Source of the DNA: Bermanella sp034110565 | Lineage (GTDB): Bacteria; Pseudomonadota; Gammaproteobacteria; Pseudomonadales; Oceanobacteraceae | Direction: 5' to 3' | DNA: 60,778 bases | Assembly (NCBI GenBank): GCA_034110565.1 | Contig: JAWUYY010000038.1 | Coordinates: 1 to 60,778 of the forward strand | Shown here: positions 26,093 to 32,705 of the stretch, one piece after another | Numbering within the stretch: position 1 is the stretch's first letter | Layout of the letters: each line of letters starts with the position of its first letter | Made by a program: the position numbers and the translations under genes | The notes under the pieces: model-generated | What the model was told of the DNA's origin: nothing | The model's database searches: none | The model's input: the letters and a program-made list of their open reading frames with translations, nothing else

Positions 26093-26751
26093 AAGATTTT
26101 GACTGGATATTACACCGTGCCCAAGAACTAAAAGGCGCTGATATAAAGCCTCTTATGCCTCGCATAGAAAGTAATGAGGTACTAGTGCGGCGCGACGGTG
26201 CCTTTTATTTATCCTTGTTGGGTTTACGTATTTTTAGAGCAGGTCTGAAGCACAGCGTAGTGAACGATAAGTGGCCCTTGTTCGAACAGGTTTTTAAGGG
26301 CTTTAAACCAGCCTATGTGGCCAGTTTAAGCGATGAAGCATTAGAGCAACATATGTTGCAGCCTGGGCTTATTAAGCACTGGGGGAAAATGAAAGCACTG
26401 CGTACCAACGCCGCTTGGATTATGGAACTTGAGAGGGAACAAGGAGGTTTTGGGCAATATATTGCAGACTGGCCAGTGACCAATATTGTCGGCTTGTGGT
26501 TGGATATGAAAAAAAATGGTGCTCAGTTAGGTGGCCGAAGTGGGTCAGCTGTGTTGCGTATGGCGGGTAAAGATACATTTATGTTAAGTGAAGATGTCAT
26601 GGTACAGCTTCGAGCTCAAGGCGTGGTAGATAAGGTTGATGATAATAAAGCCAAGCGTGATTTATTGGCCATTCAAACGGCATTTAACCAATGGCACGAG
26701 CAATCGGGCGTACCGATGTCTCATATTTCCAGAATGCTGTCTTTTACTTAA
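26089..26751 (+). CDS. DNA-3-methyladenine glycosylase I (Tag) family protein
   Basis: This 220-residue helical protein resembles the Tag family, which removes 3-methyladenine from DNA. Seen: FYLSLLGLRIFRAGLKHSVVNDKWPLFEQVFKGF (the Tag-like substrate region, where canonical Tag has F-E-x-x-QAGLSW) and a later HHH-like part. The canonical zinc-binding Cys/His residues of E. coli Tag are not obvious, so this is a divergent member (YwqD/Tag-like). The start overlaps msrB by four bases. Confidence 0.72.
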   Translation: MKDFDWILHRAQELKGADIKPLMPRIESNEVLVRRDGAFYLSLLGLRIFRAGLKHSVVNDKWPLFEQVFKGFKPAYVASLSDEALEQHMLQPGLIKHWGKMKALRTNAAWIMELEREQGGFGQYIADWPVTNIVGLWLDMKKNGAQLGGRSGSAVLRMAGKDTFMLSEDVMVQLRAQGVVDKVDDNKAKRDLLAIQTAFNQWHEQSGVPMSHISRMLSFT

Positions 26752-26832
26752 AATCCTAGTAATTGTTTAAACAGTAGACAGTATTATTTTTTTAGTATAA
26801 GTTTATTGTGCGCAATTTAATTTATAGCAACT

Positions 26833-26838
26833 TATAAT
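26833..26838 (+). promoter_or_regulatory. Consensus -10 element upstream of gpx
   Basis: A perfect TATAAT lies 26 bases upstream of the gpx ATG. No good -35 hexamer at 16-18 bases is visible. An imperfect AATTTATA...TTATAATTT inverted repeat overlaps this element and could be a regulator site, possibly for the OhrR-type protein encoded downstream. Confidence 0.5.
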
Positions 26839-26863
26839 TTTACGTCGTTTAAAGGAGACGCTT

Positions 26864-27343
26864 ATGTCTATTTATGATTTCAAAGCCACGGATATTCAAG
26901 GTAAGGAGCGCGATCTTGCCGACTTTAAGGGTAAGGTTTTGTTAGTTGTTAATACCGCAAGTAAGTGTGGCTTCACGCCTCAATTTGAAGGCCTAGAAAC
27001 AATGTATAAAGAATTACACGAAAAAGGCTTGGAAGTACTTGGCTTCCCGTGTAATCAATTTGCTCAGCAAGATAAAGGCAGTGACAGTGAAATTGCGGGC
27101 TTTTGCATGAAAAATTATGGCGTCAGTTTTCCTATGTTTTCAAAAATTGACGTAAATGGAGACCACGCTCATCCACTTTACAAATATCTAAAAAAAGAAG
27201 CGCGTGGCATCTTAGGTACCCAGAAGATCAAATGGAACTTCACTAAATTTTTAATAAACCAAGATGGCAAGGTGATTAAGCGCTTTGCGCCCACAGCAAA
27301 ACCTGAAGACATTGCTAAGCAAGTTCGTTCATTACTAGCCTAA
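26864..27343 (+). CDS. Glutathione peroxidase family protein
   Basis: This 159-residue thioredoxin-fold peroxidase is of the Cys-type bacterial GPx (BtuE-like) family, reducing hydroperoxides with thioredoxin or glutathione. Seen: NTASKCGFTPQ with the peroxidatic Cys35, GFPCNQFAQQD with the resolving Cys and the catalytic Gln, and KWNFTKFL with the Trp/Asn of the catalytic tetrad. AAAGGAG precedes the ATG. An OhrR-type regulator follows in the same direction. Confidence 0.93.
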   Translation: MSIYDFKATDIQGKERDLADFKGKVLLVVNTASKCGFTPQFEGLETMYKELHEKGLEVLGFPCNQFAQQDKGSDSEIAGFCMKNYGVSFPMFSKIDVNGDHAHPLYKYLKKEARGILGTQKIKWNFTKFLINQDGKVIKRFAPTAKPEDIAKQVRSLLA

Positions 27344-27419
27344 TGACTTAGGGTAATTGACCCACACACTGGTTGAGGGTAACTTGCCAAGATGACTTTT
27401 ATGTTAGCAAAGAGGCCTT

Positions 27420-27869
27420 ATGAGTAAGTCAGTAGATGAACTGTTAAAGCTGGATAACCAGCTGTGCTTCCAGCTTTATAGCGCTTCGCGATTAATGACG
27501 AAAATTTACCAGCCTTTGTTAAAGCCTTTGGACTTAACTTACCCGCAATACCTCGTTATGTTGGTATTGTGGGAAATGCCTATTGGCCATAAGTTTACCG
27601 TTACCATGCTGGGTGAGCGTCTTAAGCTAGATAGCGGTACATTAACCCCGTTACTCAAACGCTTAGAAGCGAAGCGCTTCATTCAGCGCCAGCGTAGCCA
27701 TGAAGATGAACGTCAGGTCTGGGTGAGGCTGACCGCCCTTGGGGAGTCTTTAAAACAGCAGGCCAAGCGTGTACCAGAGAAATTATTATGTGAAGCCGGT
27801 GTGAGAACCGAAGAGGTGATTGCAATGCGAGAAATGTTGAAAAAGCTGTTATCTACCTTGCCTGATTAA
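27420..27869 (+). CDS. OhrR-type MarR family peroxide-sensing regulator
   Basis: This 149-residue winged-helix repressor of the MarR family has the OhrR hallmark LDNQLCFQLYSASR with the reactive Cys16, then YPQYLVMLVLWE, the recognition helix LDSGTLTPLLKRLEAK and the wing RSHEDERQVWVRLT. In OhrR, oxidation of this Cys releases DNA and derepresses peroxidase genes, usually ohr. No ohr is adjacent here; the neighbour is gpx. GAGG lies 5 bases before the ATG. The stop overlaps the convergent gene by four bases. Confidence 0.9.
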   Translation: MSKSVDELLKLDNQLCFQLYSASRLMTKIYQPLLKPLDLTYPQYLVMLVLWEMPIGHKFTVTMLGERLKLDSGTLTPLLKRLEAKRFIQRQRSHEDERQVWVRLTALGESLKQQAKRVPEKLLCEAGVRTEEVIAMREMLKKLLSTLPD

Positions 27870-28651
27870 TCGTAAATATTCTTTTTTGTATCCCAATCTT
27901 CATCTTCTTGGATTTTCTCCATGCCGCTGGCAAGTTTACCAGCCGAGAGATCATTGGATTTTTTACGTTCTATGGATAATTTATCTTCGATCTCTTTAAT
28001 GGTTTTTTCTAGCTCTTCTTTTAAAGGTGCTAAGTACTGTTTAAGCGGGCTTTTGATGACTAAACTCAAGGTGTGTTTTAGTTTGGCAAGGGCAGGGTGT
28101 AACTTTTGCGTTCTTAAAATACCTTGAGCCATGTTGTAATTCATATCGATGACAGTACGCTGCATGATGATTTTTAGATTTTTTACCACGCGAGATCCGT
28201 GGACCTTTGGAATAAAGCCTGTCTTAACAGATTTTAAAATCTGGTCGTGTAAAAACTTCACCATGGCGCGAATCTCATGAGCGGTATCGGCGTCATTGAT
28301 CTTGCCACGCTTACTTAATCGTTTAAGACTATCATCTTTTTTCGCTAAGGTTTCTTCTAGCTGGATTTCCATATCTTGATACAGCGCGTTGAGGTTTTGG
28401 TTATCTTTATTGAGTTCTAGCAACTTATTAATGAGTTGCATGATGCGTTTAAGCATGAAAATTCGGGTAGGAATGTCGAGGTAGAGGCTAGGAATAACAG
28501 CCATGGCATTTTGCATGCGTCGAAGATCATCGTTCAGGTCCACGATTTCACGGGCCTTTTCGATTCGACGTTTGTCGAGATAACCTTTTATGAAGATGCT
28601 GCTAACCAGTGTAACCAGTAACAGCGTCCCAAGTACTGTGATTGAGTCCAT
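27866..28651 (-). CDS. Membrane-anchored coiled-coil protein of unknown function
   Basis: This 261-residue protein has one N-terminal membrane helix (about residues 4-22) followed by a long, charged helical region with predicted coiled coils (LQINKLLELNKDNQNLNALYQ-type heptads; LKEELEKTIKEIEDKLSIERKK). The bulk should face the cytoplasm. No family is recognised. The stop overlaps that of ohrR on the other strand, and no terminator separates them. Its promoter lies in the gap before the tRNA cluster, back to back with the tRNA promoter. Confidence 0.72.
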   Translation of the reverse strand: MDSITVLGTLLLVTLVSSIFIKGYLDKRRIEKAREIVDLNDDLRRMQNAMAVIPSLYLDIPTRIFMLKRIMQLINKLLELNKDNQNLNALYQDMEIQLEETLAKKDDSLKRLSKRGKINDADTAHEIRAMVKFLHDQILKSVKTGFIPKVHGSRVVKNLKIIMQRTVIDMNYNMAQGILRTQKLHPALAKLKHTLSLVIKSPLKQYLAPLKEELEKTIKEIEDKLSIERKKSNDLSAGKLASGMEKIQEDEDWDTKKNIYD

Positions 28652-28721
28652 TGCGGTATCATATGTCCTTTCGATATATTCAGTGTAGACCTAAATCACA
28701 AAGTTTTTTATTAGAAAAAAC

Positions 28722-28750
28722 TTGACCTAATTCAATAAGATACATAAAAT
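28722..28750 (+). promoter_or_regulatory. Stable-RNA-type sigma-70 promoter of the tRNA cluster
   Basis: TTGACC (28722-28727), a 17-base spacer and TAAAAT (28745-28750) form a near-consensus promoter. A GC-rich discriminator GCGCGCC follows immediately, the feature that makes tRNA and rRNA promoters sensitive to ppGpp. The first tRNA starts about 40 bases downstream. Confidence 0.85.
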
Positions 28751-28789
28751 GCGCGCCACATTAGACGTGACTGACGTCTTCTGTATTGT

Positions 28790-28865
28790 GTCCCGTTCGT
28801 CTAGAGGCCTAGGACACCGCCCTTTCACGGCGGTAACAGGGGTTCGACTCCCCTACGGGATACCA
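28790..28865 (+). tRNA. tRNA-Glu (anticodon TTC), copy 1
   Basis: A full cloverleaf of 76 bases including the encoded CCA. The acceptor stem GTCCCGT pairs with ACGGGAT (one G-U), the anticodon stem CCGCC/GGCGG holds the loop CTTTCAC with anticodon TTC, and the T-arm contains GGTTCGACTC. It is closely similar to E. coli tRNA-Glu but with A73 where E. coli has G73. Confidence 0.98.
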
Positions 28866-28935
28866 ATTAAATATCTTGTTATTGGCAAGATAGTCAACGA
28901 AAGTTGATGTTTAGAGTAGTGAAAGACTCTAATAG

Positions 28936-29011
<76 letters not shown>

Positions 29012-29060
29012 ATTTCTCATTAGACTAGGCCGATTGCCTAATGAGTGTCAGTCATTTAGT

Positions 29061-29136
29061 GTCCCGTTCGTCTAGAGGCCTAGGACACCGCCCTTTCACG
29101 GCGGTAACAGGGGTTCGACTCCCCTACGGGATACCA
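29061..29136 (+). tRNA. tRNA-Glu (anticodon TTC), copy 2
   Basis: Base-for-base identical to the copy at 28790-28865, with encoded CCA and anticodon TTC. It begins the second Glu-Gly unit. Confidence 0.98.
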
Positions 29137-29214
29137 TTATTTTAGATGTATTGGTTGATTGTAATAAGGGTCAACGAGTATATACCTTGAAAACCATATC
29201 AAGGTGAAAGAATT

Positions 29215-29290
<76 letters not shown>

Positions 29291-29293
29291 AAT

Positions 29294-29326
29294 TAAAAAG
29301 CCAGAACAATGTTCTGGCTTTTTTTC
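29294..29326. terminator. Terminator of the tRNA operon, also usable from the minus strand
   Basis: AAAGCCAGAAC and GTTCTGGCTTT arms around AAT are followed by a T-run, with an A-run on the other flank. It ends the tRNA transcript and can also stop the convergent PA2817-like gene. Confidence 0.95.
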
Positions 29327-29373
29327 GCCTATAGAAAAGTCGCCAAGCTAAGCTTGGCTGTTGTGTTACTGGG

Positions 29374-29766
29374 TTACTTTGACGTGAATATGGCTTGTTT
29401 AGCGGCTAGATAGTCGAAATTTTCATCGGCTTCTATCATTAAGTCTTCCAGCTGCTGAAATTTGGTAATTTCTTCGTCGGGCATGAAGTGCAGTGCTTCA
29501 CCGCCGAAGTACCATAAGACTTCTCTACCTAGGTGTGGTGCGAGAGTTGGGTAGTTGCGAAATAAGCGCGTTAACCAGTCTTGGCCGTCAAATATAGCGT
29601 CAGTTTCATGGTTTTCGAGTGCGCTGATAAGGTTTTTCAGTTGTTCGACGAAGCTTGCTTCGTCTTCATCAAGGGTCTCTTGATCAAATGGAAAACCTTG
29701 TTGCATAGATTTTAAGAAATCTTTCAATAAAATCAGAGTATGATGATGGGGATTATACGCTTGCAT
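29374..29766 (-). CDS. PA2817 family protein
   Basis: This 130-residue acidic protein has the conserved C-terminal stretch LWYFGGEALHFMPDEEI of the uncharacterised PA2817 family and a helical N-terminal half (HHHTLILLKDFLKSM). No membrane segment or signal peptide is visible. The ATG lies only 15 bases from the start of the divergent ABC transporter gene, and no ribosome binding site is apparent. Function is unknown. Confidence 0.8.
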   Translation of the reverse strand: MQAYNPHHHTLILLKDFLKSMQQGFPFDQETLDEDEASFVEQLKNLISALENHETDAIFDGQDWLTRLFRNYPTLAPHLGREVLWYFGGEALHFMPDEEITKFQQLEDLMIEADENFDYLAAKQAIFTSK

Positions 29767-29781
29767 AGATACGATACAGTT

Positions 29782-30717
29782 ATGAACTCATTGAATGATT
29801 ATAAAGGACCCGCCCTCAGTATTTCAGGGTTAAAAAAAGTGTATGACAATGGTCATATCGCTTTAAAAGGCATTGATCTTGAGGTAGCTCAAGGGGATTT
29901 CTTTGCCTTGCTGGGCCCTAACGGTGCAGGTAAGTCTACCACACTTGGTATCGTTTCTGGATTGGTCAATAAAAGTGAAGGTGAAGTAAAGCTATTCGGT
30001 TTAGATATCGAAGGCGACTGGTATGAGGCCAAGCGCTTATTGGGCGTAGTGCCGCAAGAAATTAATTTTAACCAGTTTGAAAAAGTGCAAGATATAGTCA
30101 TGACTCAGGCTGGCTACTACGGCTTAAACAAGAATCAAGCTCGCGTACAAAGTGAGAAGTACCTTAAAGCATTAGATCTATGGGAAAAGCGAGATGATCA
30201 GGCGCGTATGCTGTCAGGCGGTATGAAACGCAGATTGATGATTGCGCGGGCTTTGGTACATGACCCTAGGCTGCTTATCTTAGATGAACCAACCGCTGGC
30301 GTAGATATAGAGTTGCGCTTGAGCATGTGGGAATACTTGCAGCGGCTTAATACAGAGTTTGCTACAACCATCATTCTAACAACTCATTATTTAGAAGAAG
30401 CGGAAAGTCTTTGCCACAATATCGCCATTATTAATCAAGGTAATATTGTTAAAAATACCTCCATGCGTGCTTTGTTAGAAGAGCTCCATAAGCAAACTTT
30501 TGTGGTTGAACTACAGCGCGCATATCCTGCCCGCCCCATTTTGGCCTCGTTAGATGTTGTTTGGAAAGACGATCAATGTTTTGAAGTGGATGTTGAAAAG
30601 GGCACTGCGATTAATGAATTGTTTAAAATATTCAACGACGCAGGTGTTGATGTCAGTGATATCGGTCCTAAGTCTAATCGTCTTGAAACCCTGTTTGTTG
30701 ATGCGGTAAGGAAGTAA
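29782..30717 (+). CDS. yadG: YadG-like ABC exporter ATP-binding protein
   Basis: This 311-residue ABC ATPase is close to E. coli YadG (308) throughout. Walker A is LLGPNGAGKSTT, the signature is MLSGGMKRRLMIARAL, Walker B is LLILDEPTAGVDIELR, and the switch is TTHYLEEAE. A C-terminal regulatory region of about 80 residues follows. I chose the ATG at 29782, since the family begins a few residues before ISGLKK; the earlier frame start overlaps the divergent gene. The permease gene follows by two bases. The transported substrate is unknown. Confidence 0.9.
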   Translation: MNSLNDYKGPALSISGLKKVYDNGHIALKGIDLEVAQGDFFALLGPNGAGKSTTLGIVSGLVNKSEGEVKLFGLDIEGDWYEAKRLLGVVPQEINFNQFEKVQDIVMTQAGYYGLNKNQARVQSEKYLKALDLWEKRDDQARMLSGGMKRRLMIARALVHDPRLLILDEPTAGVDIELRLSMWEYLQRLNTEFATTIILTTHYLEEAESLCHNIAIINQGNIVKNTSMRALLEELHKQTFVVELQRAYPARPILASLDVVWKDDQCFEVDVEKGTAINELFKIFNDAGVDVSDIGPKSNRLETLFVDAVRK

Positions 30718-30719
30718 TC

Positions 30720-31496
30720 ATGTTATTTATTCGCGCATATTGGATTGCATTCAGCACCATATTAGTAAAAGAAATTCGTCGCTTTATGCGTATATGGCAA
30801 CAGACTTTACTGCCACCGGCTATTACGATGACTCTGTATTTCATTATTTTTGGTAATTTAATTGGCTCTCGTATTGGAGAGATGTCAGGTTTGAATTACA
30901 TGTCTTTTATCATGCCGGGTTTGATCATGATGAGTGTTATCAATAATGCTTATTCAAATGTGTCTAGTTCATTTTTTAGTAATAAGTTTCAGCGAAGCAT
31001 AGAAGAGCTATTAGTCGCGCCTGTGCCTAATAGTGTGATCTTGGCCGGTTTCGTATTCGGTGGGGTGGCACGAGGGCTGTTAACTGGGATTATAGTAACC
31101 ATAGTGGCTGTATTCTTTACAGATGTTCAAGTGCATAATTTTTGGGTGCTTGCTTCTATTGTATTACTGTCATCTATTTTGTTTTCTCTTGGCGGCTTTA
31201 TTAATGCGTTATATGCCAATAAATTTGATGATGTGTCCATTGTACCAACGTTCATATTAACCCCTTTGTCTTATTTGGGTGGGGTATTTTTTAGTACCGA
31301 CTTATTGCCTGAAGGTTGGCGGTTAGTGTCAGAATTTAATCCGATTCTTTATATGGTAAATGGTTTTCGATATGGCATGTTAGGGGTAAGTGATGTCAAT
31401 CTCGTTACCTGTTATGCCATTTTAATTAGTGTCATTGTGCTGCTCACTATTTTTAGTATGCGATTGTTAAAACGTGGTAAGGGGATTCGTAGTTAA
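30720..31496 (+). CDS. yadH: YadH-like ABC-2 exporter permease
   Basis: This 258-residue ABC-2 family permease has six predicted membrane helices and is similar in length to E. coli YadH (256). Seen: VKEIRRFMRIWQQTLLPPAITMTLYF, NYMSFIMPGLIMMSVI, FQRSIEELLVAPVP and PLSYLGGVFFSTDLLPEGWR. AAGGAAG lies 6 bases before the ATG. It pairs with the ATPase encoded just upstream. Its stop overlaps the queF ATG (TAATG). Confidence 0.92.
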   Translation: MLFIRAYWIAFSTILVKEIRRFMRIWQQTLLPPAITMTLYFIIFGNLIGSRIGEMSGLNYMSFIMPGLIMMSVINNAYSNVSSSFFSNKFQRSIEELLVAPVPNSVILAGFVFGGVARGLLTGIIVTIVAVFFTDVQVHNFWVLASIVLLSSILFSLGGFINALYANKFDDVSIVPTFILTPLSYLGGVFFSTDLLPEGWRLVSEFNPILYMVNGFRYGMLGVSDVNLVTCYAILISVIVLLTIFSMRLLKRGKGIRS

Positions 31497-32332
31497 TGAG
31501 TCACGATGATAAAGAGCTAATGTTAGGTAAGCCTACCGAATATATATTTGAATATGATAACTCACTGATCTTTCCGATCAGTCGGGCGCAAAACCGTGTG
31601 AAGCTCACCATGCCTTCGCAAAAAGTAAATGGTGACTTACCGTTTTATGGTTTTGATATTTGGACCGGCTATGAAGTGTCTTGGCTTAACTTAAAAGGCA
31701 AGCCTATGGTTGCCATTGTTGAGTTTGTTATACCGGCTGAGTCTTCCCATATAGTGGAGTCAAAGTCATTCAAGCTTTACTTGAATAGTTTTAATCAAAC
31801 CCGTTTAGCCTCACAAGATGAGCTGCAACAGCGCCTGCAAGATGACTTATCTGGCGGTTTTGGTGCGCAGATTGAAGTGCGAATTTTTTCTGTTATGGAT
31901 TTCCCTATTGTCCAGCAAGATTTAGGGAAGGGGATTGATGAGCTTGATATTGAGGTCAATGACTATTCACCCAATGCCCAGTTACTATTAGTTGGGGACG
32001 AAAGCGTTAGTGAGACACTGCATTCACATCTGCTTAAATCCAATTGTCCTGTAACGGGTCAGCCAGATTGGGCAACGGTGGTGATTAGTTATGCTGGACC
32101 TAAGATTAATCAAGCTGCTTTGTTGCAGTATATTATTAGCTATCGCAATCATGATGACTTTCATGAGCACTGTGTTGAACAAATCTTTTGTGATTTGTTG
32201 TCTCTTGCTCAGTTTAAGCAATTAACTGTCACGGCTCGCTATGCACGTCGTGGTGGGTTGGATATTAACCCAACGCGAAGCTTAATCCCCATCCATTCAG
32301 ACCAAACAATAGGCCGCTTAGCACGCCAGTAG
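31496..32332 (+). CDS. queF: NADPH-dependent 7-cyano-7-deazaguanine reductase
   Basis: This 278-residue long-form QueF (E. coli 282) reduces preQ0 to preQ1 in queuosine tRNA modification. Seen: the QueF substrate motif ESKSFKLYLNSFNQTR, the catalytic Cys in LKSNCPVTGQPDW, and the HEHCVEQIF and RRGGLDINPTRS segments. The start overlaps the yadH stop by one base, so it is coupled to the exporter genes. No other queuosine gene is visible in the window. Confidence 0.95.
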   Translation: MSHDDKELMLGKPTEYIFEYDNSLIFPISRAQNRVKLTMPSQKVNGDLPFYGFDIWTGYEVSWLNLKGKPMVAIVEFVIPAESSHIVESKSFKLYLNSFNQTRLASQDELQQRLQDDLSGGFGAQIEVRIFSVMDFPIVQQDLGKGIDELDIEVNDYSPNAQLLLVGDESVSETLHSHLLKSNCPVTGQPDWATVVISYAGPKINQAALLQYIISYRNHDDFHEHCVEQIFCDLLSLAQFKQLTVTARYARRGGLDINPTRSLIPIHSDQTIGRLARQ

Positions 32333-32406
32333 TCGCTATTATTTGTTGCTCCATATCAAGTGTGTGGGGCATTTACCTTTCTTTACGTTTTTATTTCTCT
32401 TATTTA

Positions 32407-32440
32407 TTGTCATTTACCTGTGAGAAGCATTATCATTTGC
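32407..32440 (+). promoter_or_regulatory. Fur-controlled promoter of feoAB
   Basis: TTGTCA (32407-32412), an 18-base spacer and TATCAT (32431-32436) form a plausible sigma-70 promoter. Positions 32422-32440 match 14 of 19 bases of the palindromic Fur box (GATAATGATWATCATTATC) and cover the -10. Iron-dependent repression of feo is expected from this and from known feo regulation. Confidence 0.75.
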
Positions 32441-32465
32441 ATATTTATTGATACCGGATATTTCC

Positions 32466-32705
32466 ATGTCGATGCTCTTCAGTGACCTTAAAGTTGGCGA
32501 CACCGCGGTCATTTCAAATCATAAGCCAGATCAAATGAATGCAGAGAAAGGTCAGCGCCTGATGGTATTAGGCCTGACGCCTGGCACGCGATTTTATGTG
32601 ACCCGTGTCGCGCCGTTAGGAGACCCTATTGAAATCAAGCTTAGGGGGTTTAACTTGAGTTTACGCCGTGATGAAGCGCAAGGTATATGGGTAGAAAAAG
32701 TATGA
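32466..32705 (+). CDS. feoA: Ferrous iron transport protein A
   Basis: This 79-residue SH3-like FeoA is the small cytoplasmic partner of FeoB. Seen: SDLKVGDTAVI, GQRLMVLGLTPGTRFYVTRVAPLGDPIEIKLRGFNLSLRRDEA. I chose the ATG at 32466; an earlier TTG frame start lies inside the promoter region. A Fur box lies just upstream, and the stop overlaps the feoB ATG (ATGA). Confidence 0.94.
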   Translation: MSMLFSDLKVGDTAVISNHKPDQMNAEKGQRLMVLGLTPGTRFYVTRVAPLGDPIEIKLRGFNLSLRRDEAQGIWVEKV

